Part shown: one piece after another, positions 33,512-41,200 of the stretch | Numbering within the stretch: the stretch's first letter is position 1 | Layout: each line of letters starts with the position of its first letter | Source: an uncultured Bacteroidales bacterium | Lineage (GTDB): Bacteria; Bacteroidota; Bacteroidia; Bacteroidales; UBA932 | Direction of reading: 5' to 3' | Assembly (NCBI GenBank): GCA_946410455.1 | Contig: CAMKAJ010000001.1 | Coordinates: 1-54,335 of the forward strand | DNA: 54,335 bases | Translations under genes and position numbers: made by a program | The notes under the pieces: generated by a model | The model's input: the letters and a program-made list of their open reading frames with translations, nothing else | What the model was told of the DNA's origin: nothing | Databases searched by the model: none

Positions 33512-36500
33512 ATGAACGGCAATACAATACATAAACTGGCCGCACTGGCCGCAGCCCTGCTGATGGGCGTTTCCCTCATGGCCCAGAACCGCACAATTAA
33601 GGGTACTGTGACTGAGAATGGAGGTGAGCCCATGATAGGCGTGGGCGTGCAAGTAGAAGGTACGACTAAAGGTACCATTACTGATGAGAACGGCCGCTAC
33701 GAGATAAACGTCTCCGACGCAGATCGCCTGGTATTCTCTTGTATAGGATTTAACACCGTTACGGTACCAGTAAAAGGGCGGAAAGACCTTGATGTTACGA
33801 TGAGCGTAGACCGCAAACTGCTAGACGAGGCCGTTGTAATCGGCTACGGCACAATGAAGCGTAGCGATCTCACCGGTTCTATCTCTTCTGTAAGCGCTCA
33901 GGCCATTGCGGATTACAAATCCGGAACAGTACTTGAGGCAATGGGAGGCAAAGTCGCCGGCGTGTACATTACTGCCGCCGATGGCACCCCTGGAGCCGGC
34001 TACGATATCAAGATTCGAGGCGTAGGTACTGTAAACGGCAATACATCTCCGCTCTACATAGTGGATGGGTTTGAGACCGATAATATCGACTTCCTGGCTA
34101 ACCAGGACATCAAGTCGATAGAAATTCTCAAAGATGCTTCCGCATCTGCCATCTATGGCTCCCGCGCAGCCAACGGAGTGGTGCTGGTAACCACAAAATC
34201 AGGACTCGAAGGTCGCCCTCAGGTAGCTTATAACGGCTCTGCCAGCTATAGCATGCTCGCCGACAAGATGGAGCTGCTCAGTCCCTACGAGTTCGTCAAA
34301 TTGCAGCTGGAGCTTAATCCCACCCGTTACTCCTCCCGCTATTTCGCTGTAGGAGAAGATGCAGATGGTAATCCTTACCGTTACCAGTCTATGGAAGACT
34401 ACAAGAACGTTAAGGGCATTGACTGGCAGGACGAAGTGTTTCACCCTACATGGTCGCAGAACCACGATGTGAGCATTTCCGGAGGAAGCAAGACCAATAA
34501 TTACTCTGCCTCATTCTCGCATTACGACAACCAGGGAATCTTCATCGGCAGCTCTTTCGAGAAGAACTCCGCAAGAGTGAAGATACTCCAGAAACTATAC
34601 GACTGGCTCAGCTTCAACGGAGCCGTAAACTACACTTCTACAGTCCAGACCGGTATAGGCACCGGAGGCGGAACGATGTCCAGCATCCTGCAGTCCAGGC
34701 CTACCGGCGGCCTCTTTGTGAGTGACTATGAGCTTCGCCACAATGCGGTGGATCCCATATTCGAGCAGCTCGGCCTTGCATATTCCAACTACTTTAACCC
34801 TCTTATTAACGCCGAGACTGTCAGGCAGAGCGTAAAGGTTGACCAATGGATTGCAAATGCAGGACTTGTGGCAAGCATCAACAAGCACCTGAGCTTCAGG
34901 AGTAGTTTTGCATGGAACCAGTCGTTCCGCCGCAATGACGTATTCTACGGAGAGGGAAGCTCGCAGGCGGCACGCACTTCTGGTCCCAACGGCAACTCCC
35001 GCACGCAAAAGAGCCTTCGATGGAGCAATTCCAACACTCTCAACTACAAAAATACAATCAACAAGACGCACAAGCTGGACCTCATGCTTGGCCACGAAAC
35101 AACCTATGAGCTAAACGAATTCCTCTACGGAGAGGCCTACGACTTCCCGATTGACGACTTCGGTACAGACAATCTTGGGCTTGGCGCAACTCCCAGCAAC
35201 GTGAATTCGAGCAAGACAGACAGAAGGAAGCTGTCCTTCTTCGGTCGTGGTTTTTACAGTTTTGCTGATAAGTATATGCTGACCGCTACAATGCGCGCAG
35301 ATGCCTCAACGGTCTTTGCCGACAACAACAAATGGGGATTCTTCCCCTCATTCTCGGCAGCATGGGTAATCTCCAACGAGAGCTGGATGTGGAATGCAAG
35401 AGCCATAGATAATCTTAAACTCCGCGCCGGGTGGGGAACTGTTGGTAACGACCGCATCAGCAGCTACCTGTCTATGGATTTGCTCGCTTCCGCCCGCTAC
35501 GGCCAGGGGGGCAAACTCGTTACGGTGCTATATCCCAGCCAGTTGCCAAACAAAAACCTGAAATGGGAGGGCTCCGCAACAACTAACGTGGGATTGGACC
35601 TTAGCATGTTCAAAAACCGCCTTTCGCTTACTGTAGATGCATTTATCAAAGACTCAAAGGACCTGTTGCTCGCTCAGAGCCTGGCCCTGGTAACCGGCTA
35701 CGATTCGCAGTGGCAGAACGTAGGCAAGATACGCAACAAGGGTATCGAACTCACAATCAACAGCATCAACTTCAGCAGCCGCCACTTCAGCTGGACTACA
35801 GACTACAACATTTCGTTTATCCGCAACTCCCTGCTCTCATTGGCTGACGGCTCAGATTATCTGCTGGCACGCTCCGGATTCAACTCCAACTTCAGCAGCT
35901 ACGACTACATCGCGCAGGTTGGAGGAGCAATAGGCTCTATGTACGGCTATGTGTTCGACGGTGTATATCAGATGTCAGACTTCAATGTAGGCCCCGACGG
36001 TACACTTACACTCAAGGATGGCGTAGTAGATATCAGTAAACACGCCGGTATCCCGGTGAGCCCCGGCTTTACCAAATACAAAGACTTGAATAATGATGGT
36101 GTAATCAGCACCGAAGACCGAACCATAATAGGTAACGGCCAGCCTGATTGGTTCGGAGGTCTGAGCAACACCTTCAAAATTTACGACTTCGACTTCTCAT
36201 TTATGCTTCAGTATAGCGTAGGCGGGGAGGTTTACAACGCTCAGCGTATGTGGAACACCCAATCCAAGCTTGAGAATGTAAACTTCCTTGCAGAGGTCAA
36301 AGACCGTTGGACAGTTAACAATGCCTCCAACAAAGTGCCTTCTGCAACAGGATATGTTTCTTACGACGTGAGTTCCCGCTATATAGAAGACGGTTCCTTC
36401 CTCCGCGTAAAGAACCTCACCTTGGGTTATACTCTTCCTGAGCGTATAACCAGGAAGGCCTTCATCTCGCACCTGCGAATATACCTCAGCGCCCAAAACC

Positions 36501-36634
36501 TCTGGTGCTTCACATCCTACAGCGGATACGATCCAGAGGTTAACATGCGCAACAGCGCTCTTATGCCCGCCTTCGACTTCGGTTCCTACCCCAAGGCGCG
36601 CGTAATCACCGGTGGTCTTGAAATCAAATTCTGA
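33512..36634 (+). CDS. susC: SusC-type TonB-dependent outer-membrane transporter
   Basis: Imports oligosaccharides across the outer membrane with SusD as lid. The 1040-residue protein has a signal peptide (about 1-25, ending VSLMAQ), a carboxypeptidase-D-like domain (IKGTVTENGGEPMIGVGVQV onward, about 28-105), the TonB-box-like DEAVVIGYGTMKRSDLTGSI, the plug (GVYITAADGTPGAGYDIKIR, EILKDASASAIYGSRAANGV) and a 22-strand barrel ending GGLEIKF with the terminal aromatic. All parts are intact. It starts 6 bp after the preceding lipoprotein and is followed by its SusD partner after 5 bp. Confidence 0.97.
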   Translation: MNGNTIHKLAALAAALLMGVSLMAQNRTIKGTVTENGGEPMIGVGVQVEGTTKGTITDENGRYEINVSDADRLVFSCIGFNTVTVPVKGRKDLDVTMSVDRKLLDEAVVIGYGTMKRSDLTGSISSVSAQAIADYKSGTVLEAMGGKVAGVYITAADGTPGAGYDIKIRGVGTVNGNTSPLYIVDGFETDNIDFLANQDIKSIEILKDASASAIYGSRAANGVVLVTTKSGLEGRPQVAYNGSASYSMLADKMELLSPYEFVKLQLELNPTRYSSRYFAVGEDADGNPYRYQSMEDYKNVKGIDWQDEVFHPTWSQNHDVSISGGSKTNNYSASFSHYDNQGIFIGSSFEKNSARVKILQKLYDWLSFNGAVNYTSTVQTGIGTGGGTMSSILQSRPTGGLFVSDYELRHNAVDPIFEQLGLAYSNYFNPLINAETVRQSVKVDQWIANAGLVASINKHLSFRSSFAWNQSFRRNDVFYGEGSSQAARTSGPNGNSRTQKSLRWSNSNTLNYKNTINKTHKLDLMLGHETTYELNEFLYGEAYDFPIDDFGTDNLGLGATPSNVNSSKTDRRKLSFFGRGFYSFADKYMLTATMRADASTVFADNNKWGFFPSFSAAWVISNESWMWNARAIDNLKLRAGWGTVGNDRISSYLSMDLLASARYGQGGKLVTVLYPSQLPNKNLKWEGSATTNVGLDLSMFKNRLSLTVDAFIKDSKDLLLAQSLALVTGYDSQWQNVGKIRNKGIELTINSINFSSRHFSWTTDYNISFIRNSLLSLADGSDYLLARSGFNSNFSSYDYIAQVGGAIGSMYGYVFDGVYQMSDFNVGPDGTLTLKDGVVDISKHAGIPVSPGFTKYKDLNNDGVISTEDRTIIGNGQPDWFGGLSNTFKIYDFDFSFMLQYSVGGEVYNAQRMWNTQSKLENVNFLAEVKDRWTVNNASNKVPSATGYVSYDVSSRYIEDGSFLRVKNLTLGYTLPERITRKAFISHLRIYLSAQNLWCFTSYSGYDPEVNMRNSALMPAFDFGSYPKARVITGGLEIKF

Positions 36635-36639
36635 GCACT

Positions 36640-38325
36640 ATGAAAAAGTTTATAATCTTCTGTCTTCTCGCACTCACGGCATGCTCGCTCAAGGAGCAGA
36701 GCTATACATCCGTAGATAAGAACAACTACCTCAAGAATGCAGACGAGGCCGAGACTCTCCTTCTGGGCATCTACCAGGCCATGTGCTCAGATGGTATTTA
36801 CAAGTTCCACCTCTCCATGCTTCTAACCCTGCCCACAGATGAGGCAAAGGTAGAAGGCAGCTCTCTCGTAGGCTTCCGCGAGCAGGCGAGCAATGCCTAC
36901 ACCAGCACCGACTCGTATGTGCAAGCCACTTGGGCAGCTCTTTACACTGCAATCTACCGAGCTAATGACTTTATTGAAAGTCTTGAGCCCAAAATGGAGG
37001 ACATGAGCGAGGCAGACCGCGAACGCTGCCGCTACTACATAGCTGAGGCGCGTGCGCTGCGCGGACTATATTACTTCGAGCTTGTACGGTGGTTCGGTAA
37101 TGTGCCGCTGATTCGCAGCACTGCGGAATCCTATAAACTGCCGACTGAGTTCAAACAGGCAGCGCCCGAAGAGGTTTACAGCTACATCGAAGCAGACCTC
37201 AAACACGCTGCAGAAGTACTTCCCTGGTACGACGAAGACGCCGTACGGGCCAATAATTCATTCCGTCTTTCAAAGGGCGGCGTGCTGGGCTTGCTTGCCA
37301 AGGTATATGCTACATGGGCCGGCTACCCGCTGCAAGACCGCTCTAAATGGGCGCTCGCTGCCGAAGCGGCGGGCCGTGTAGTGAATTCCGGCCACCACAA
37401 ACTTCTCGGCGACTACGAAGATCTCTGGAAGAACGCCGCCAACAATGTCTGGGCGCCGGAAGAAAGTCTGCTTGAGGCTTGTTTCTATGCCCCTCAACCC
37501 AACACTGCAAGTAGCGGGCGCATAGGCAAATGGAACGGTGCCAACGCTGCCCTGGAATCTATCAAGGGCAACTACAATCAGGCAGTGTACAAGGTACAGC
37601 CAATGTTTCTGGCCGGTTGGAAAGACCATGCTGCCGACAAGCGCTGGGCTCTCTCGTTCGCCGATTACAGATACACAAAGGCCGACGGCAAGACATGCCT
37701 TGTTTCTGCTACTATTGACGGTAAAAAGACCGATATTACCTTTGCAATGGCCATGGATACCGAATATCCCGGTTGGCGTACTGACTGGCGCAGGACTTAT
37801 GCCTACATGCTCACTCCGGCAAAGTGGGACATTGAGCGCTACGTAGAGGATTCCAACCAGATTGCCGACAACAATCTGTCTAATGTTAACTGGTATGTCC
37901 TGCGTTATGCTGACGTTCTTTTGCTCTACGCAGAAGCCCTCTGCGAGTCTGAAGGCAGTGTTTCAGCTGAGGCTCTGGAAGCGATCAACCGTGTGCGCAG
38001 ACGCGGATTCGGAGAGGATCAACAAACCGCCTCTGCAACGGCCGATCTCCCCGAGGGAATGGACTTTGAGTCCTTCCGTCAGGCTGTCCGCGACGAACGC
38101 TCCTACGAGCTGGCATTCGAAGGCCACCGCCGCCAGGACCTTGTACGCTGGGGCATTTACTACGAAACTATTATGGACACTTACCTCAGGTCTGTTGATT
38201 GGCATGAGGTTACGCCGCAATATTTTATCGGCGCTCTCTATACTGTTAAAGGCAAAAACGAGCTCTTGCCTATACCGCAGCACGACATCGATTTGAGCGG
38301 CTTTAAACAGAATCCCGGATGGTAA
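36640..38325 (+). CDS. susD: SusD/RagB-type glycan-binding lipoprotein
   Basis: The outer-surface lid of the SusC channel. The 561-residue lipoprotein (MKKFIIFCLLALTAC, Cys15) has the TPR-rich N-terminal half (YIAEARALRGLYYFELVRWF is the family signature, about 130-149) and the C-terminal SusD part (ALEAINRVRRRGFG, SYELAFEGHRRQDLVRWGIY, LLPIPQHDIDL). Complete and of typical length. It follows susC by 5 bp. Confidence 0.97.
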   Translation: MKKFIIFCLLALTACSLKEQSYTSVDKNNYLKNADEAETLLLGIYQAMCSDGIYKFHLSMLLTLPTDEAKVEGSSLVGFREQASNAYTSTDSYVQATWAALYTAIYRANDFIESLEPKMEDMSEADRERCRYYIAEARALRGLYYFELVRWFGNVPLIRSTAESYKLPTEFKQAAPEEVYSYIEADLKHAAEVLPWYDEDAVRANNSFRLSKGGVLGLLAKVYATWAGYPLQDRSKWALAAEAAGRVVNSGHHKLLGDYEDLWKNAANNVWAPEESLLEACFYAPQPNTASSGRIGKWNGANAALESIKGNYNQAVYKVQPMFLAGWKDHAADKRWALSFADYRYTKADGKTCLVSATIDGKKTDITFAMAMDTEYPGWRTDWRRTYAYMLTPAKWDIERYVEDSNQIADNNLSNVNWYVLRYADVLLLYAEALCESEGSVSAEALEAINRVRRRGFGEDQQTASATADLPEGMDFESFRQAVRDERSYELAFEGHRRQDLVRWGIYYETIMDTYLRSVDWHEVTPQYFIGALYTVKGKNELLPIPQHDIDLSGFKQNPGW

Positions 38326-38345
38326 TTAATTAATACTCAAATATC

Positions 38346-38477
38346 ATGAAAACACACAAATCTTATTTCCCTCCTGTAATCGAGGAGATTACAGAAACCT
38401 GTGAGGAGCTGTTCGCTTCCAGCACATGGACAGATGCTAACATACCTGATGAATTCACGGATTTGTATGAATTTTAG
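38346..38477 (+). CDS. Small acidic peptide of unknown function (43 residues)
   Basis: ATG 38346 to TAG 38477 encodes MKTHKSYFPPVIEEITETCE, then 23 more residues ending DLYEF. It is strongly acidic and lacks a signal peptide. A second small gene of the same style stands at 41003, and in both cases the stop is about 20 bp before a surface lipoprotein start. The two share a proline/acidic start, a leucine or valine followed by F, a SxxW-[TN]-D motif and a terminal D-[LI]-Y. Small proteins with a K-x-Y-x-x-P-x-I-x-x-I start are widespread and uncharacterised in Bacteroidales. Spacing (20 bp after susD, 19 bp before the next gene) supports a real gene. Confidence 0.6.
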   Translation: MKTHKSYFPPVIEEITETCEELFASSTWTDANIPDEFTDLYEF

Positions 38478-38496
38478 AACCTTAAACCGCACAGTG

Positions 38497-40992
38497 ATGA
38501 AAAAGACATATATCTATGCGGCCGTAGCCGCTCTGGGCATCTTTGCATCTTGCGACAAGCAGCAGCCCGAAATTCTTATCACCCCCTCTACTGCAGGAAC
38601 TGAGGTTCTTCTTAAAGTCAACGACGCTCTCTGGACCGGCGACACAAAGACCGCATATACTCCCGGTACAGGTGTAGGACTTAGCGGAACCGAAATACTC
38701 TCTCTCTATTATCAGACAAGCGAGACCCAATTCGACGGCAACATCAAGGCTGAGCCCTCTGCCACTCCCGGCGAGTATTCATTTACCATTCCGGCAGCAG
38801 CTGACGGTAAAACACATTGGTTCGGCATCATGCCCTACTCTTCCCAGATTAACGGATTCAACAGCCAGAAGACCTCCGTCTCTCTGCGCCTCGGGCCCGT
38901 GCAGTTCCCGGCCGCAAACAGCTTTGACCCTCATTGCGACTTCCTGGTTGCGAAGCCCTTCGACGTAATGGGAGTGGCCGGAAATGAGACAGGAGAGATT
39001 GCTGCGTTTAAACGTCTTTTCGCCCCTCTTTGCATTGCCGTCACCGGACTGGAGGCAGGAGATAAGATTTACACAGCTACTGTTAGCCTCTCTCAGGAGG
39101 TCACAAACAACAACGCCCTTGCCGGAGTTGCATTTGTGCACATGAACGACAGCTATGCCGAGACTTCTGCCGAGATTGGCGTTGGTGCAGCAGGTAATGC
39201 CGTCTCCGCAGAATATGCAACAGGTCTTGAGGCCGTGGGGGGCAGCTGGCCTGTGTGGCTTATGGTTAATCCCATTGCCATTCAAGCTGGAGAGACTATG
39301 ACGCTTACAGTCTCTACTGCCGATAAAACATATACCCGTACCGTTAATTTGCCGTCAGAGCAGATACTCAGCGCAGAAACTCTCAACCGCATTACCTTCA
39401 ATATCAAGGGCGAAGGTTGTATTACGGCTGATTCTATCACCCAGGATTTTACCGCTCAGACCCTGACCGGCACCAAAACCCTCACCGCAAGTGACGGCAG
39501 CTCCCTTTCATGGGTATCTTCTATCACCAAGACCTTCTCTGAGAACAACGACAACGGAAGCGGCATCAGCAGCGCCATGTTCGCTCACGCCGACTTTACC
39601 TTCCCCACTATTCCCGGTAAGAACATTGTAGGAGCACGCATTTTCTGCCATCCCGCATCTCGCTACGGCGGTGGTACTGCAGCTTCTAAGCTTACCGTAG
39701 ATGGCACGGACTACAACTACAATCTGGCCAGCTTCTCAGACAACGACGGTATGTGCTACAGCGGCGGCGTATTGAATATTCCTCTTCCCGCCGGCAAGAC
39801 CACGCTCGCAGGGCTCACCGTTACCCCTACTACTCAGCAAAACTTGATTTCCGCTATCACTCTCTTCACAGAGGATGCAGCAATCGATCCTAACGACTAC
39901 TACGCACAATACGAGGCAGGAAAGGACATTACCATCAACGGAACCGTATTCAACAAGGCCGCCAACGGCACTGCCCGTCTTGTTAAACTTTATGCGAACG
40001 GAGCGGCAAATGAGCTCGTAAAGAATTACAAAGATAACGGTATCCTGTTCCTGGATTACGATGCAACCGAGAATCAGGCGGATGTTCTCTCGCTTGGCTA
40101 CCGGCTTCAGCCTGATAATGTGGTTATCATAGGCCGTTACCGCAACCATCAGCCGCATATCGACCTTGCATCGCAAGGCACCTATGGTGTACAGAGCAAG
40201 GGTGCAGAGATTCATCTCAAGAACGTGAAGCTTTCTACGGGCAACTGGATGTTTGTTACCAGCAACCTGGACGGTGTGACAAGCCTTGACGTGAATATAG
40301 AGGACTGTACTCTCAATTCTACCAACACCTATATGTTTGTGGAGAACCACGCAACCAACAGGTTCCACAGTATTGTGATAAACAACAGTATTCTCAAGCT
40401 TACCAAGTCCCTTTACGAGGCGAAGAGCGATGTCATAGCAGCAGGCAGTACTCTAAGCATTGAAAAGCTCTGGGTGACAAACAGCGTTGTGTATGCAGCG
40501 TCAGAAGTTAGCTATCCGACAATCGCAATGCGTATTTCCTCCTCAGGAGTATGGTACACTCCCAACCTTGACCTCAAGCTCGACCACAACACATTCTACA
40601 ACCTCACCAACAACAACCTTGGTCTGGTAGGTCTTGGAAGCGTATCAAAGTTTAGTGTAACCTATTGTATCTGCGACGCCACTCTTCCCAAGAATTCACC
40701 TATTGTAATGATGCATGCGGCCCACGACCCGGCAATCACTGAAGAAACAGGTGCCGTACGCCACAATTACTTCAACGACCGTAGCGGCAGTTATCAGTGG
40801 ACATACTTCTACTCCCAGACTGGAACTTGGGGAATCAAGGCCAGCGGTAACGTTTTCTCACAGGCTGCCAGTCCTTTTGTGAGCACGGATGCCACCAACG
40901 GCTACTTCCCTGTTAACGCTGAGGTTGTTACTGGAGATGCCGAAGGAGCTGGTGCAAGCTACGATACAAAACTCTGGAAATCCTGGAATTAA
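38497..40992 (+). CDS. Surface lipoprotein A: fimbrillin-like N-terminal modules plus parallel beta-helix (DUF4957/DUF5123-like)
   Basis: An 831-residue lipoprotein; I start it at ATG 38497 (MKKTYIYAAVAALGIFASC, Cys19). Residues about 25-310 look like a fimbrillin-type fold (AYTPGTGVGLSG, LRLGPVQFPAANSFDPHCDF, FKRLFAPLCIAVTGL), and about 315-455 form a second beta-sandwich. From about 456 a right-handed beta-helix follows (VVIIGRYRNHQPHIDL, IHLKNVKLSTGNWMFVTSNL), ending with the DUF5123-like FPVNAEVVTGDAEGAGASYD. It is probably a glycan-binding protein at the cell surface; I see no catalytic residue set. It is paralogous to the next two large genes, and its 3' part is almost identical in DNA to 43109-43644. 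Confidence 0.82.
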   Translation: MKKTYIYAAVAALGIFASCDKQQPEILITPSTAGTEVLLKVNDALWTGDTKTAYTPGTGVGLSGTEILSLYYQTSETQFDGNIKAEPSATPGEYSFTIPAAADGKTHWFGIMPYSSQINGFNSQKTSVSLRLGPVQFPAANSFDPHCDFLVAKPFDVMGVAGNETGEIAAFKRLFAPLCIAVTGLEAGDKIYTATVSLSQEVTNNNALAGVAFVHMNDSYAETSAEIGVGAAGNAVSAEYATGLEAVGGSWPVWLMVNPIAIQAGETMTLTVSTADKTYTRTVNLPSEQILSAETLNRITFNIKGEGCITADSITQDFTAQTLTGTKTLTASDGSSLSWVSSITKTFSENNDNGSGISSAMFAHADFTFPTIPGKNIVGARIFCHPASRYGGGTAASKLTVDGTDYNYNLASFSDNDGMCYSGGVLNIPLPAGKTTLAGLTVTPTTQQNLISAITLFTEDAAIDPNDYYAQYEAGKDITINGTVFNKAANGTARLVKLYANGAANELVKNYKDNGILFLDYDATENQADVLSLGYRLQPDNVVIIGRYRNHQPHIDLASQGTYGVQSKGAEIHLKNVKLSTGNWMFVTSNLDGVTSLDVNIEDCTLNSTNTYMFVENHATNRFHSIVINNSILKLTKSLYEAKSDVIAAGSTLSIEKLWVTNSVVYAASEVSYPTIAMRISSSGVWYTPNLDLKLDHNTFYNLTNNNLGLVGLGSVSKFSVTYCICDATLPKNSPIVMMHAAHDPAITEETGAVRHNYFNDRSGSYQWTYFYSQTGTWGIKASGNVFSQAASPFVSTDATNGYFPVNAEVVTGDAEGAGASYDTKLWKSWN
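40393..40928 (+). repeat. Near-identical 536-bp tract shared with 43109-43644 (copy 1)
   Basis: These 536 bp differ from 43109-43644 at a single base (C at 40874, T at 43590, giving Pro or Leu). Outside the tract the two genes differ every few bases and the N-terminal halves are far diverged. Such a sharp block of identity is the mark of recent gene conversion or unequal recombination. Confidence 0.9.
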
Positions 40993-41002
40993 CTTATGCT
41001 CT

Positions 41003-41179
41003 ATGCACACAATAAATGCTAATACAATTATCCGGTGCCTGGCCTACCAGGCACCAGATATTACTCAAACTGCATTGGCTGCCAGAAAGGTATTCAGCGC
41101 CAGCTGGAACGATGGCACCATAGATGGGGGGGGTAATAATGGTGGTTTTGTAGATATCTATGATGATGGTGAGCTTTAG
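41003..41179 (+). CDS. Small acidic peptide of unknown function (58 residues)
   Basis: ATG 41003 (an alternative in another frame lies at 40996) to TAG 41179. The peptide starts MHTINANTIIRCLAYQAPDI and has FSASWNDGTIDGGGNNGGFV near the end, finishing with an acidic DIYDDGEL. It lies 10 bp after surface protein A and 21 bp before surface protein B. It parallels the small gene at 38346 in place and style (acidic, no signal peptide, S-x-W-[TN]-D motif, C-terminal D-x-Y), though overall identity is low. A run of eight G at about 41130 lies inside it, a possible slippage site. Confidence 0.55.
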   Translation: MHTINANTIIRCLAYQAPDITQTALAARKVFSASWNDGTIDGGGNNGGFVDIYDDGEL

Positions 41180-41200
41180 AACAATAAAACGCACTGAGTT

